A stretch of 64,000 nt of DNA from Comamonas badia DSM 17552 (GTDB lineage Bacteria; Pseudomonadota; Gammaproteobacteria; Burkholderiales; Burkholderiaceae_C), in NCBI RefSeq assembly GCF_000484635.1, contig NZ_AXVM01000004.1, positions 347,159 through 411,158 on the forward strand, written 5' to 3'. Made by a program: the position numbers and the translations under genes. Shown here piece after piece: positions 49,201-59,556 of this stretch; position 1 is the first letter of the stretch; each line of letters begins with the position of its first letter. The notes below the pieces were generated by a model, which worked only from the letters and a program-made list of their open reading frames with translations, searched no databases and was not told the origin of the DNA.

Positions 49201-50910
49201 ATGGACCAAAACCAGAACTCTTTTCACGCCGCGCGCGATCTGCTGCTGCGCCTGCACGGCGATCCGGAGACCGCCTGCGCGCAGTTTCGCTGGCCACGCC
49301 ACCAGCATTTCAATTGGGCGCTGGACCATTTCGACGTGATGGCGCGCGGCAACACCGCGCCCGCGCTGTGGATCGTGGATGCCGATGGCAGCGAATACCG
49401 CACCAGTTTCGAGCAGTTGTCCCAGCGCTCCTCGCAGGTTGCCAATTTCCTGCGCGCGCAAGGCGTGCGGCGCGGCGAACGCGTGCTGCTGATGCTGGGC
49501 AATGAGCCGGCGCTCTGGGAAACCATGCTGGCGGCCATGAAGATAGGCGCGGTGATCATCCCCGCCACCTCGCTGCTGACCACCGATGATCTGCGCGATC
49601 GGCTTGAGCGCGGCCGCGTGCGCCATGTGGTCACCTCCGCGGCGATGGCGCCCAAGTTCGACCCTTTGCCCGGCGACTACGGCCGCATCTGCATCGGCGG
49701 CGCGCATCCCGGCTGGACGGATTACGCGCAGTCCGCCGCCGCCCCCGGCGGTTTCGAGCCCGATGCGCCAACGCCTGCCAGCGACCCGCTGCTGCTGTAT
49801 TTCACCTCGGGCACCACCTCCAAGCCCAAGCTCGTGCTGCACACGCATGAGAGCTACCCCGTCGGGCACCTGAGCACCATGTACTGGCTCGGCCTGCGCC
49901 CGGGCGACATCCACCTGAACATCTCCTCCCCCGGCTGGGCCAAGCATGCCTGGAGCTGTTTGTTCGCACCGTGGAACGCCGGCACCTGCGTGTTCATCTA
50001 CAACACGCCGCGCTTCACCGCGCCCGGCCTGCTGGAGACTCTTGCGCGCTGCGGCATCACCAGCCTGTGCGCGCCGCCCACGGTCTGGCGCCTGATGATC
50101 CAGGAAGACCTTGCCGTCTGGCGCAACCGCCTGCAGTTGCGATCGGTGGTCGGCGCCGGAGAGCCGCTGAACCCCGAAATCATCCAGCAGGTGGAGCAGG
50201 CCTGGGGCCTGCGCCTGCGCGACGGCTATGGCCAGACGGAGACCACGGCACAGGTCGGCAACGCGCCCGGCCTGCCGATCAAGCCCGGCTCCATGGGCAA
50301 ACCGCTGCCCGGCTACCGCATCGTGCTGCTGGACAGCGACGGCCGCGAAGCCGACGAGGGCGAGGTGTGCATAGACATCCGCGAACGCCCCGTCGGTCTC
50401 ATGGCCGGCTACGAGGACAGCGCCGAAAAAACCGCCGAAGTGATGCGCGACGGCTACTACCGCACCGGCGACACGGCCGCCCGCGATGCCGACGGCTACC
50501 TGACCTTCGTCGGCCGCGCGGACGACGTCTTCAAGGCGTCGGATTACCGCATCAGCCCCTTTGAACTGGAAAGCGCGCTGATAGAGCACGACGCCGTGAT
50601 GGAGCTGGCCATCGTGCCGGGCCCCGATCCGCTGCGCCTGGCGGTTCCCAAGGCGTATGTGATGCTCGCCCCCGGCTACCAGGCCGGCGCAACCATGGCC
50701 AGGGAAATCCTGGCCTTCGCGCGGCGCCAGCTGGCTCCCTACAAGCGGGTGCGCCGCATCGAATTCGTCACCGAACTGCCCAAGACCATCTCCGGCAAGA
50801 TCCGGCGCGTGCAGCTGCGAGCCCAGGAGGCCACGCGGTATGCCAGGGGCGAGCGCGGCGGGCAGGAATTCCGGGAAGAGGATTTCCCCGAATTGCGCCA
50901 GGACGCCTGA
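49201..50910 (+). CDS. AMP-dependent acyl/aryl-CoA synthetase (medium-chain ACSM type)
   Basis: This 569-aa adenylate-forming ligase has the P-loop YFTSGTTSKPK, GYGQTETT, YRTGDTA and the catalytic Lys in PKTISGKIRR. The stretch SSPGWAKHAWSCLFAPWNAG is typical of acetyl/medium-chain acyl-CoA synthetases. It follows pobA by 136 bases on the same strand. A good ribosome-binding site (AAGGAG) precedes the ATG at 49201. The substrate may be a fatty or aromatic acid; it is not determinable here. Confidence 0.88.
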   Translation: MDQNQNSFHAARDLLLRLHGDPETACAQFRWPRHQHFNWALDHFDVMARGNTAPALWIVDADGSEYRTSFEQLSQRSSQVANFLRAQGVRRGERVLLMLGNEPALWETMLAAMKIGAVIIPATSLLTTDDLRDRLERGRVRHVVTSAAMAPKFDPLPGDYGRICIGGAHPGWTDYAQSAAAPGGFEPDAPTPASDPLLLYFTSGTTSKPKLVLHTHESYPVGHLSTMYWLGLRPGDIHLNISSPGWAKHAWSCLFAPWNAGTCVFIYNTPRFTAPGLLETLARCGITSLCAPPTVWRLMIQEDLAVWRNRLQLRSVVGAGEPLNPEIIQQVEQAWGLRLRDGYGQTETTAQVGNAPGLPIKPGSMGKPLPGYRIVLLDSDGREADEGEVCIDIRERPVGLMAGYEDSAEKTAEVMRDGYYRTGDTAARDADGYLTFVGRADDVFKASDYRISPFELESALIEHDAVMELAIVPGPDPLRLAVPKAYVMLAPGYQAGATMAREILAFARRQLAPYKRVRRIEFVTELPKTISGKIRRVQLRAQEATRYARGERGGQEFREEDFPELRQDA

Positions 50911-50941
50911 GCCGCGCCCTCCCCTCCCAGAGGCAACACAA

Positions 50942-50970
50942 AGCCCGCCGGGCGCGGTGCGCGGCGGGCT
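50942..50970 (-). terminator. Hairpin terminator between convergent genes
   Basis: AGCCCGCC (50942-50949) pairs with GGCGGGCT (50963-50970). On the minus strand the stem is followed by TTTGTGTT, so it mainly serves the di-haem cytochrome gene. It may also stop transcription from the synthetase gene. Confidence 0.7.
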
Positions 50971-50985
50971 GCGCGCCGAGAGCGA

Positions 50986-52392
50986 TCAGAGCGACTTCAG
51001 GTATTCGACCAGGTCGGTCTTCTGCGCCGCCGTCAGGCCCAGTTTCTTGCGGGTGTCGTACATGTCCACCACTTCGGCAAGGTTGTCGGCCGAGCCGTCA
51101 TGGAAGAACTTCTCGCCCAGGCTGGCCCGGTAGCCAATGCCCGGGAGCGGCGAGGTGCGCCATTGCTGCGTGGCCGAGCGCTTCACATAGTCCTGGTCAT
51201 TGGCGACGGACGTGCCCTCTGCCGGGTGCAGCTTGCCCTGGGTGGCATCGGTGAACGCCTCGCCAGCGTGGCAGCTGGCGCAGTTGGCCGCGCCGCTGAA
51301 CACCGCCTGGCCGCGCGCCGCGGCGGCCGGGTCAAACGAGCCTGCGATCGCCTTGGGCGCCGGCAGCGAATACTGGTAGGCCTGCAATGCCGGCAGCACG
51401 CCGGTCACCCTGTCCGCAAGCTTGCCGCCATTGGTGTTGTCCACATCGTGGTAGCCGCCGAGCTTGCCCTGCAGCCGGCTGTCGGAGAAGGTGCCGATGC
51501 CGCCCATCTGCGTCACGCTGACGTAGCGGTTCCAGTACGCCACCGGGCCAGCTGGCTCATGCGCGGCATCGGCGTCGCCCGTGAAGATGGCCTTGGTCAG
51601 CGTGGCCAGGCCATAGGCCGGCGGGATGACCGTGGGGTTGCTAATCCCATCGAAATTCCAGCGCGGGTCGTATTTGCCCGGCCCCCAGGAATTGAGCTGC
51701 GCGCGCGCCGCCTTGTTGCTGTCGCCCGCCAGCGCCGGAGACAACGCGATGATGGCGCCGGGGTTGAGATCGCGATTGGCATGGCCGTCGAGGCGATGCC
51801 CCACCACACCCTTGAGCGCCGCACCGATCGGGCCGGGCAGGTCTTCCCTGGACACCGTCGAATGGCACAGCGCGCAGGTGATGCCCACGCGGTCCAGATG
51901 CTTCTTGCCTTGGGCGTCGGTGCTGACCTGCCCCCTGATGCCCACCACCGCATTGAGCTCCAGAAGAGCCAGGGTGGACTGCGGGTTGTCTAGTGGCACA
52001 TCCCCGGCCAGGATCGCTCCCGCTACTGCAGCAGGCAAGGCATCCAGATCGACCTTCACCCCAACGCTAGCCGCCGTCAGAGGATCCACCGCCGCCTCGA
52101 TCACCTGGTTCATCTTGAGCTGGTCGGTCCATTTGGCTTCGTCGCCAAAGGTGTCATTGCGAAACACATCCTGGCCCTGTCCCACAAGTTCCGGATGCAG
52201 GAACTGCGCCTGCGGCGGATCGGCGGGTGCCGGAGCCGGGGCGGGCGTATTGTCGCTGCCGCCGCCGAAGCAACCGCTCAGCCCCACCGTTACCGCAACC
52301 GCCGAAGCCAGCAGCGCAGCCGCAAAGGCCGGGCGCTTCGCCCCGCTGCGCACAGGCGCCGCGGATGGGGTTTCATTTGTCTCAAGCATCAT
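50986..52392 (-). CDS. Di-haem cytochrome c lipoprotein
   Basis: This roughly 468-aa protein has a signal peptide ending in the lipobox LSGC, then a Gly/Ser and Pro/Ala linker, so it should be lipid-anchored. Two haem c motifs are present, CALCH in the middle and CASCH in the C-terminal third. The latter precedes a segment (PLPGIGYRASLGEKFFHDGSADNLAEVV) that resembles bacterial cytochrome c peroxidase and MauG-type families. Its electron partner is unknown. Several in-frame ATGs exist; those at 52392 and 52389 have AGGAG upstream, and 52404 is an alternative. Confidence 0.8.
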   Translation of the reverse strand: MMLETNETPSAAPVRSGAKRPAFAAALLASAVAVTVGLSGCFGGGSDNTPAPAPAPADPPQAQFLHPELVGQGQDVFRNDTFGDEAKWTDQLKMNQVIEAAVDPLTAASVGVKVDLDALPAAVAGAILAGDVPLDNPQSTLALLELNAVVGIRGQVSTDAQGKKHLDRVGITCALCHSTVSREDLPGPIGAALKGVVGHRLDGHANRDLNPGAIIALSPALAGDSNKAARAQLNSWGPGKYDPRWNFDGISNPTVIPPAYGLATLTKAIFTGDADAAHEPAGPVAYWNRYVSVTQMGGIGTFSDSRLQGKLGGYHDVDNTNGGKLADRVTGVLPALQAYQYSLPAPKAIAGSFDPAAAARGQAVFSGAANCASCHAGEAFTDATQGKLHPAEGTSVANDQDYVKRSATQQWRTSPLPGIGYRASLGEKFFHDGSADNLAEVVDMYDTRKKLGLTAAQKTDLVEYLKSL

Positions 52393-52612
52393 CTCGCTCC
52401 TCATGGTTTTCAGACCCGACCCGCGCGGGTGGACCCATTCAGTCCACGAGGGGGAGGGGAGAACTTGCACATCGGGGAAACCCTTGCGCAGCCCAACCAC
52501 GGGCGTGAGATCAACCAACGCAAAGTCCCGCTGCATTGGATGCGGGCAGCGCACGACGCGTTTCAGCCGACTGCGCATGCGGCCCGGTGAAGCCGCACGG
52601 CACAATCGGCGC

Positions 52613-53251
52613 ATGCTGCATTACCACACCATCCCCGTCACGCCCTTCGCCCAGAATTGCTCGCTGCTCTGGTGCGACCAGACGATGCAGGCCGCCGTGA
52701 TCGATCCGGGTGGCGATCTGGGCCACATCCTCGCCGCAGCGCACCAACGCCAGTTGCACCTGAGCGCCATCTGGCTCACGCATGCGCACATCGACCACGC
52801 AGGCGGCACGGGCGAACTGGCCGAACGGCTCAAACTGCCCATCATCGGCCCGCAGGAGGGCGATCAGTTCTGGATCGACGGCCTGCCGCAGCAAAGCGCG
52901 ATGTTTGGTTTTCCGCCCGCCCAGGCATTCACGCCGACGCGCTGGCTGCACGACGGGGACACAGTCACCATCGGCAAGGAAACGCTCAACGTGCGCCACT
53001 GCCCCGGCCACACGCCGGGCCACGTGGTGTTTCACGCGCCGCAGATCCAGCGCTGCTTCGTCGGCGACGTGCTGTTCGCCGGCAGCATAGGCCGCACCGA
53101 CTTTCCCCAGGGCAACCACCAGCAGCTGATCGACAGCATCACCCAGCGCCTCTGGCCCATGGGCGACGAGACGGTGTTCATTCCCGGCCATGGACCGGAA
53201 AGCACCTTCGGGCAGGAACGGCGCAGCAATCCGTTCGTGGGCGGTACATGA
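52613..53251 (+). CDS. Metallo-beta-lactamase-fold hydrolase (glyoxalase II-like, YcbL type)
   Basis: This 212-aa hydrolase has the zinc motif THAHIDHAGG, then CPGHTPGHVV, VGDVLFAGSIGRTD and IPGHGPES. Length and spacing fit the small glyoxalase II/YcbL branch. It probably hydrolyses thioesters such as S-lactoylglutathione; the true substrate is unproven. It is divergent from the di-haem cytochrome gene. Confidence 0.9.
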   Translation: MLHYHTIPVTPFAQNCSLLWCDQTMQAAVIDPGGDLGHILAAAHQRQLHLSAIWLTHAHIDHAGGTGELAERLKLPIIGPQEGDQFWIDGLPQQSAMFGFPPAQAFTPTRWLHDGDTVTIGKETLNVRHCPGHTPGHVVFHAPQIQRCFVGDVLFAGSIGRTDFPQGNHQQLIDSITQRLWPMGDETVFIPGHGPESTFGQERRSNPFVGGT

Positions 53252-53261
53252 TTCGAAGCAA

Positions 53262-53320
53262 TCATTTCAATAGCTGTTCGCGCTTATGTGCTATTGGCTT
53301 TGGCCTTTTTTGATCAAATT
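53262..53320 (+). repeat. Dispersed repeat, copy 7
   Basis: The plus strand reads TTTCAATAGCTGTTCGCGCT, then a GTGCTATTGGCTTTGGCC half and a TTTTTTGATCAAATTT tail. It lies between the hydrolase gene and the thiC leader. The T tract could contribute to termination. Confidence 0.7.
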
Positions 53321-53370
53321 TACGACGTTTCGGAAGCCGCCTTCCTTGCGTGTCCACCCTATACTGCGTC

Positions 53371-53461
53371 CCGCTCCGGGGTGCACGTAGTGGCGTGCTG
53401 AGACGGTGGCTCCAAGCCGCCGGAACCGCGAACTTGATCTGGTTAATACCAGCGTAAGAAG
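53371..53461 (+). ncRNA. TPP riboswitch (THI element) upstream of thiC
   Basis: Conserved TPP-aptamer blocks are in order: CGGGGTGC (P1/P2), GCTGAGA (53397-53403), then the CGCGAACTTGATCTGGTTAA and ATACCAGCGTAAG segments. It lies about 100 bases before the thiC start and should repress thiC when thiamine pyrophosphate is high. No terminator with a T tract follows, so control is probably at translation initiation. Confidence 0.95.
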
Positions 53462-53546
53462 AGCTGCAGCGCAGAGGCTGCACGTGCCCCGTCTGGGCGC
53501 GTGCGCGTCGGCGCCGATTGCGGAGCATTCCATCCATCGCCTTTGA

Positions 53547-55445
<1,899 letters not shown>

Positions 55446-55456
55446 ATGCGATGCAT

Positions 55457-55480
55457 GCCTTGCCCCAAAAAGGGCAAGGC
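55457..55480. terminator. Hairpin between thiC and nadC
   Basis: A perfect 9-bp stem GCCTTGCCC/GGGCAAGGC has an A-rich 6-nt loop. There is no T tract after it. It sits directly before the possible nadC starts, so it may be an attenuating or translation-affecting hairpin rather than a terminator. Confidence 0.5.
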
Positions 55481-55498
55481 ACAATGCGCGTCCTCAGA

Positions 55499-56398
55499 AT
55501 GGCTACTGATTTTGTGAAGATGAATCAAGCACCCCACTGGAGCCTCACCCCGGCCGAGCTGGCCGATCTCGCCTTGCAGGACGCCCGTCGCGCGCTGCAG
55601 GAAGACGTGGGCAGTGGCGACCTCACCGCTGCCTTGATTCCAGCCGACAAGGCCATGACCGCGCGCGTGCTGCTGCGCGATGATGCCGTGCTCTGCGGCC
55701 TGCCGTGGTTCGAGGCGGTGGTGCGCCAGATGGACCCGCAGGCGCATATCACGCGCCTCGCTGACGAAGGCGCGCACTGCGCGGCAGGCAACTACGTGCT
55801 GCAGGTACAGGGCAATGCCCGCGCACTGCTCACCGCCGAACGCAGCGCGCTCAACTTTTTGCAGCTCCTGAGCAGCGTGGCCACGAGCACCGCGCGCCAT
55901 GTGCAGGAGGTAGAGGGCTCACGCGCGGCGATCGTCGATACGCGCAAGACCCTGCCGGGGCTGCGCCTGGCGCAGAAATACGCGGTCGGCGTGGGCGGTG
56001 GCGTGAACCACCGCATCGGCCTGTTTGACGCCATCCTCATCAAAGAGAACCACATCGCGGCTGCCGGTGGCGTGGCGGCGGCGCTTGAGGCAGCAGCGGC
56101 GGACAGCCGGGCGAAGTTCATCGAGATCGAAGTGGAGACACTGGCGCAGCTCGATGAAGCGTTGGCCCACGGTGCGCGCATGGTGCTGCTGGACAACATG
56201 GATGCGCCCACGCTGCGCGAAGCGGTGCGGCGCAACGAAGCCGCAGGCGCACGGCGCGCCGTGCTCGAAATCTCGGGCGGCGTGGCGCTGCATCAGGTGC
56301 GCGAACTCGCCGCGACTGGGGTGGATCGCATCTCGATTGGCGCACTCACCAAGGACATCAAGGCCATCGATTTTTCCTGGCGGCTGCAACAGGGTTGA
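55499..56398 (+). CDS. nadC: Nicotinate-nucleotide pyrophosphorylase (quinolinate phosphoribosyltransferase)
   Basis: This roughly 299-aa enzyme converts quinolinate and PRPP to nicotinate mononucleotide. It shows [66 protein letters not shown] and EISGGV. Three starts are possible (55484, 55499, 55520); none has a strong ribosome-binding site. It precedes nadA in the same operon. Confidence 0.93.
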   Translation: MATDFVKMNQAPHWSLTPAELADLALQDARRALQEDVGSGDLTAALIPADKAMTARVLLRDDAVLCGLPWFEAVVRQMDPQAHITRLADEGAHCAAGNYVLQVQGNARALLTAERSALNFLQLLSSVATSTARHVQEVEGSRAAIVDTRKTLPGLRLAQKYAVGVGGGVNHRIGLFDAILIKENHIAAAGGVAAALEAAAADSRAKFIEIEVETLAQLDEALAHGARMVLLDNMDAPTLREAVRRNEAAGARRAVLEISGGVALHQVRELAATGVDRISIGALTKDIKAIDFSWRLQQG

Positions 56399-56409
56399 AG
56401 GCGGAGAGC

Positions 56410-57546
56410 ATGAGCAACATCATCGACGTGGAATACGAGCAGCCGGTGGCGCTCGACGTACAGCAGGCCCAAGAGGCGCTCTCGGTCTGCGACACGCGCC
56501 GCGCCTGGGCGCGCGTACCGCCCGAGCTCACGCCCGAGGAGCGCGAGGACACCAAGGCGCGCATCCGCAGGCTGCTCAAGGAAAAGAACGCGGTCATGGT
56601 CTCGCACTACTACGTGCACCCGGACCTGCAGGAACTGGCCGAGGAGACCGGCGGCATCGTGAGCGATTCGCTGGAGATGGCGCGCTTCGGGCGCGACCAT
56701 GCGGCAGAGACGCTGGTCGTCTCGGGCGTGCGCTTCATGGGCGAGACAGCCAAAATTCTTTCACCCGCCAAGCGCATCCTCATGCCCGATCTGGACGCCA
56801 CCTGCTCGCTCGATCTGGGCTGCCCCATAGACCAATTCTCCGAGTTCTGCGACGCCCACCCTGACCGCACCGTCGTGGTCTATGCCAATACCAGCGCGGC
56901 GGTGAAGGCGCGCTCGGACTGGCTCGTGACGTCGAGCTGCGCGCTCGACATCGTGCGTGCCCTCAAGGACGCGGGGCAGAAAATCCTCTGGGCGCCCGAC
57001 CGGCACCTGGGCGACTACATCCGCCGCGAGACCGGCGCCGACATGGTGATGTGGAACGGTGCCTGCATCGTGCACGATGAGTTCAAGGCGGTGGAACTGC
57101 AGCTCATGAAAGAGCAGCACCCCAGGGCAAAAATCCTCGTGCACCCCGAATCGCCGCCCGCCGTCATCGCGCTGGCCGATGCCGTGGGCTCCACCTCCGC
57201 CATCCTCGCCGCCGCCGCGCGCATGGACGCGCCCGCATTCATCGTCGCCACCGACACCGGCCTGCTGCACCAGTTGCGCGTGAGGAACCCCGGCAAGGTC
57301 TTCATCGAAGCGCCCACCGCCGGCAACGGCGCCACCTGCAAGAGCTGCGCACACTGCCCCTGGATGGCGATGAACAGCCTGGCAGGCGTAGCGCGTGCGC
57401 TGGAGACGGGCAGCGGCGAAGTGCAGGTCGACCCCGCGCTCGGCCTGCGCGCACGTGTGCCAATCGACCGCATGCTCGCCTTCACCGCAGGTCTGAAGCA
57501 GGGCCATGCCCCCGGTTCGCTCGTAGCCGGCATCGGCGCAGCATAA
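56410..57546 (+). CDS. nadA: Quinolinate synthase A
   Basis: This 378-aa [4Fe-4S] enzyme condenses iminoaspartate with dihydroxyacetone phosphate. It has [57 protein letters not shown] and [13 protein letters not shown] (cluster Cys). The ATG at 56410 has GGAG upstream; an in-frame TTG at 56395 overlaps the nadC end. It is operonic with nadC. Confidence 0.96.
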   Translation: MSNIIDVEYEQPVALDVQQAQEALSVCDTRRAWARVPPELTPEEREDTKARIRRLLKEKNAVMVSHYYVHPDLQELAEETGGIVSDSLEMARFGRDHAAETLVVSGVRFMGETAKILSPAKRILMPDLDATCSLDLGCPIDQFSEFCDAHPDRTVVVYANTSAAVKARSDWLVTSSCALDIVRALKDAGQKILWAPDRHLGDYIRRETGADMVMWNGACIVHDEFKAVELQLMKEQHPRAKILVHPESPPAVIALADAVGSTSAILAAAARMDAPAFIVATDTGLLHQLRVRNPGKVFIEAPTAGNGATCKSCAHCPWMAMNSLAGVARALETGSGEVQVDPALGLRARVPIDRMLAFTAGLKQGHAPGSLVAGIGAA

Positions 57547-57558
57547 GCCGAATACTTA

Positions 57559-57620
57559 TTTATTGATAGCTGCTTGCGCTTTGCAGACAAGCGCTAAAGC
57601 CATATTTGGCTTCAAATCTG
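57559..57620 (+). repeat. Dispersed repeat, copy 8 (best-formed copy)
   Basis: The plus strand reads ATTGATAGCTGCTTGCGCTT, then GCAGACAAGCGCTAAAGCC and an ATATTTGGCTTCAAAT tail. The TTGCGCTT and AAGCGCTAA halves form an inverted repeat. It lies between the convergent nadA and nadB genes. Confidence 0.8.
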
Positions 57621-57656
57621 GCGTGACACCTTGGGTGCAAATGCACGCTCTACTCG

Positions 57657-59243
57657 TCAGACCGCATCTGGCACCAGAATGGTTGGCACCGCCGGTGCCG
57701 CCATCTCAGGCCAGTCGCGGTTGTAATGCAAACCGCGGCTTTCGTGGCGCGCCTGCGCGGAACGCACGATGAGCTCGGCCACCTGCACGAGATTGCGCAG
57801 CTCCAGCAGATCGCGCGTGACGTGGAACTGCCCGTAGAACTCCTGGATTTCGTTCTTGAGCAGCGCGATGCGGTGCATCGCGCGCTCCAGCCGCTTGTTG
57901 GTGCGCACGATGCCAACGTAATCCCACATGAAGCGGCGCAGCTCGTCCCAGTTGTGCGAGATGACGACGGCCTCATCCGCGTCGGTCACGCGGCTGTCGT
58001 CCCAGGCCGGCAGCACCCAGCGCTCGGGCGCGCCGGCGCCGCGAATGCTCTCGGCCGCCGCCTGCGCAAACACCATGCATTCCAGCAGTGAATTGCTGGC
58101 CAGCCGATTGGCGCCATGCAATCCGGTACAAGCGGCCTCGCCCACGACGTACAGGCCCTGCAAGTCGGTGCGGCCCTGCAGGTCGGTGAGCACGCCGCCG
58201 CAGGTGTAGTGCGCTGCGGGTACGACGGGAATCGGCTCGCGCGTGATGTCGATGCCGAACTGCGCGCAGTGCGCAAGGATATTGGGGAAATGCTCGTTCA
58301 GGAACTCGGGGCTGCGGTGCGAAATATCGAGGTAGACGCAGTCCAGCCCGTGCTTTTTCATCTCGAAGTCGATCGCACGCGCCACCACATCGCGCGGCGC
58401 CAACTCGGCACGCTCGTCGTGCGCCGGCATGAAGCGCGTACCGCCCATCGTCTGCGGCAAGCGCAGCACGCCGCCTTCGCCACGCACCGCCTCGCTGATG
58501 AGGAAAGACCGCGCGTGCGGGTGGTACAGGCAGGTGGGGTGAAACTGGATGAATTCCAGGTTCGCCACGCGGCAGCCCGCGCGCCAGGCAGCAGCGATGC
58601 CGTCGCCCGTGGAGGTGTCGGGGTTGGTGGTGTAAAGGTAGACCTTGCCCGCGCCGCCCGTGGCCAGAACCGTCTGCGGCGCGCGGAAGGTGCGCACCGT
58701 GTCCGTCGCCTCATCCAGCGCGTACAGCCCCAGACAGGTTTGGCCCTTGCGCCCGAGCTTGCGGGCAGTGATCAAGTCCACCAGCGTGTGGTTCTCGAAC
58801 ACCGTGATCGCAGGCGTGGCCTGCACCGCATCGATCAGCGTGCGCTGCACGGCCGCGCCGGTGGCATCGGTGGCGTGCACGATGCGACGCTCACTGTGCC
58901 CACCCTCGCGCGTGAGGTGCAGCGCGCCTTCTTCCATCGAGAACGGCACACCCAACTCACGCAGCCAGGCGATGCAGCCCGGCGCCTGTTCGACCACGAG
59001 GCGGGTGGCGTCGGGCGCGCACAGGCCGGCGCCGGCGATGAAGGTGTCCTGCACGTGCGACTCAAAACTGTCGTGCTCGCCCAGCACCGCGGCGATGCCG
59101 CCCTGCGCGCGCTCGCTGGATCCATCCTCTATCGCGCGCTTGGTCAGTACCGCCACGCGGTGGGTGGGCGCAAGGCGCAAAGCCGCGCTCAGGCCCGCCA
59201 GGCCGCTGCCGACGATGACGACATCAAAATCCATTTCCTGCAC
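57657..59243 (-). CDS. nadB: L-aspartate oxidase
   Basis: This 528-aa flavoprotein oxidises aspartate to iminoaspartate for NadA. It has the FAD motif VVIVGSGLAGLSAAL, SERAQGGIAAV, ATGGAGKVYLYTTNPDTSTGDGIAAAWRAGC and HYTCGGV, and the C-terminal RRFMWDYVGIVR. GTG at 59243 (with AGG upstream) or ATG at 59234 could start it. It converges on nadA; with nadC all three dedicated NAD genes are together. Confidence 0.95.
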   Translation of the reverse strand: MQEMDFDVVIVGSGLAGLSAALRLAPTHRVAVLTKRAIEDGSSERAQGGIAAVLGEHDSFESHVQDTFIAGAGLCAPDATRLVVEQAPGCIAWLRELGVPFSMEEGALHLTREGGHSERRIVHATDATGAAVQRTLIDAVQATPAITVFENHTLVDLITARKLGRKGQTCLGLYALDEATDTVRTFRAPQTVLATGGAGKVYLYTTNPDTSTGDGIAAAWRAGCRVANLEFIQFHPTCLYHPHARSFLISEAVRGEGGVLRLPQTMGGTRFMPAHDERAELAPRDVVARAIDFEMKKHGLDCVYLDISHRSPEFLNEHFPNILAHCAQFGIDITREPIPVVPAAHYTCGGVLTDLQGRTDLQGLYVVGEAACTGLHGANRLASNSLLECMVFAQAAAESIRGAGAPERWVLPAWDDSRVTDADEAVVISHNWDELRRFMWDYVGIVRTNKRLERAMHRIALLKNEIQEFYGQFHVTRDLLELRNLVQVAELIVRSAQARHESRGLHYNRDWPEMAAPAVPTILVPDAV

Positions 59244-59556
59244 GGAGTACCTGCCTTCGAGAACTGCGATTGAATGCCCTGCCGCACAAAGAGAGCGCCT
59301 CGCGCGACCGCGCGACTCTACGCCTGTTCATCCAGGCCGTGGCGCATATCCACAAGGCCCTCAGTGCACGGGCCACACGGCACGGGGCGGGCTGTCGCAA
59401 GCGTACACTCGCGCCACTTGCCACCCCACACCATGCTCATCCACCAGCAGCTCACCCGTCGGCGCCGCTTCATCACGCGGCTGCGCCACTGTGGGCCACC
59501 CCGGGCAGAACGACTCTCGCCGCTTTGTCGTTCGTCTCTTGCCTGGAGCCTGGTCT
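59244..59556. other. Gap between divergent nadB and sulP genes
   Basis: This 313-base region carries both divergent promoters. Short open frames exist (for example from 59433), but none resembles a known protein or matches the sulP frame. Nothing else is recognisable. Confidence 0.4.

Noticed and set aside
58645..59556. Upstream extension of the sulP frame
   Set aside because: It overlaps nadB in antisense and shows no homology. The protein begins naturally at the GTG at 59557, which has a ribosome-binding site.
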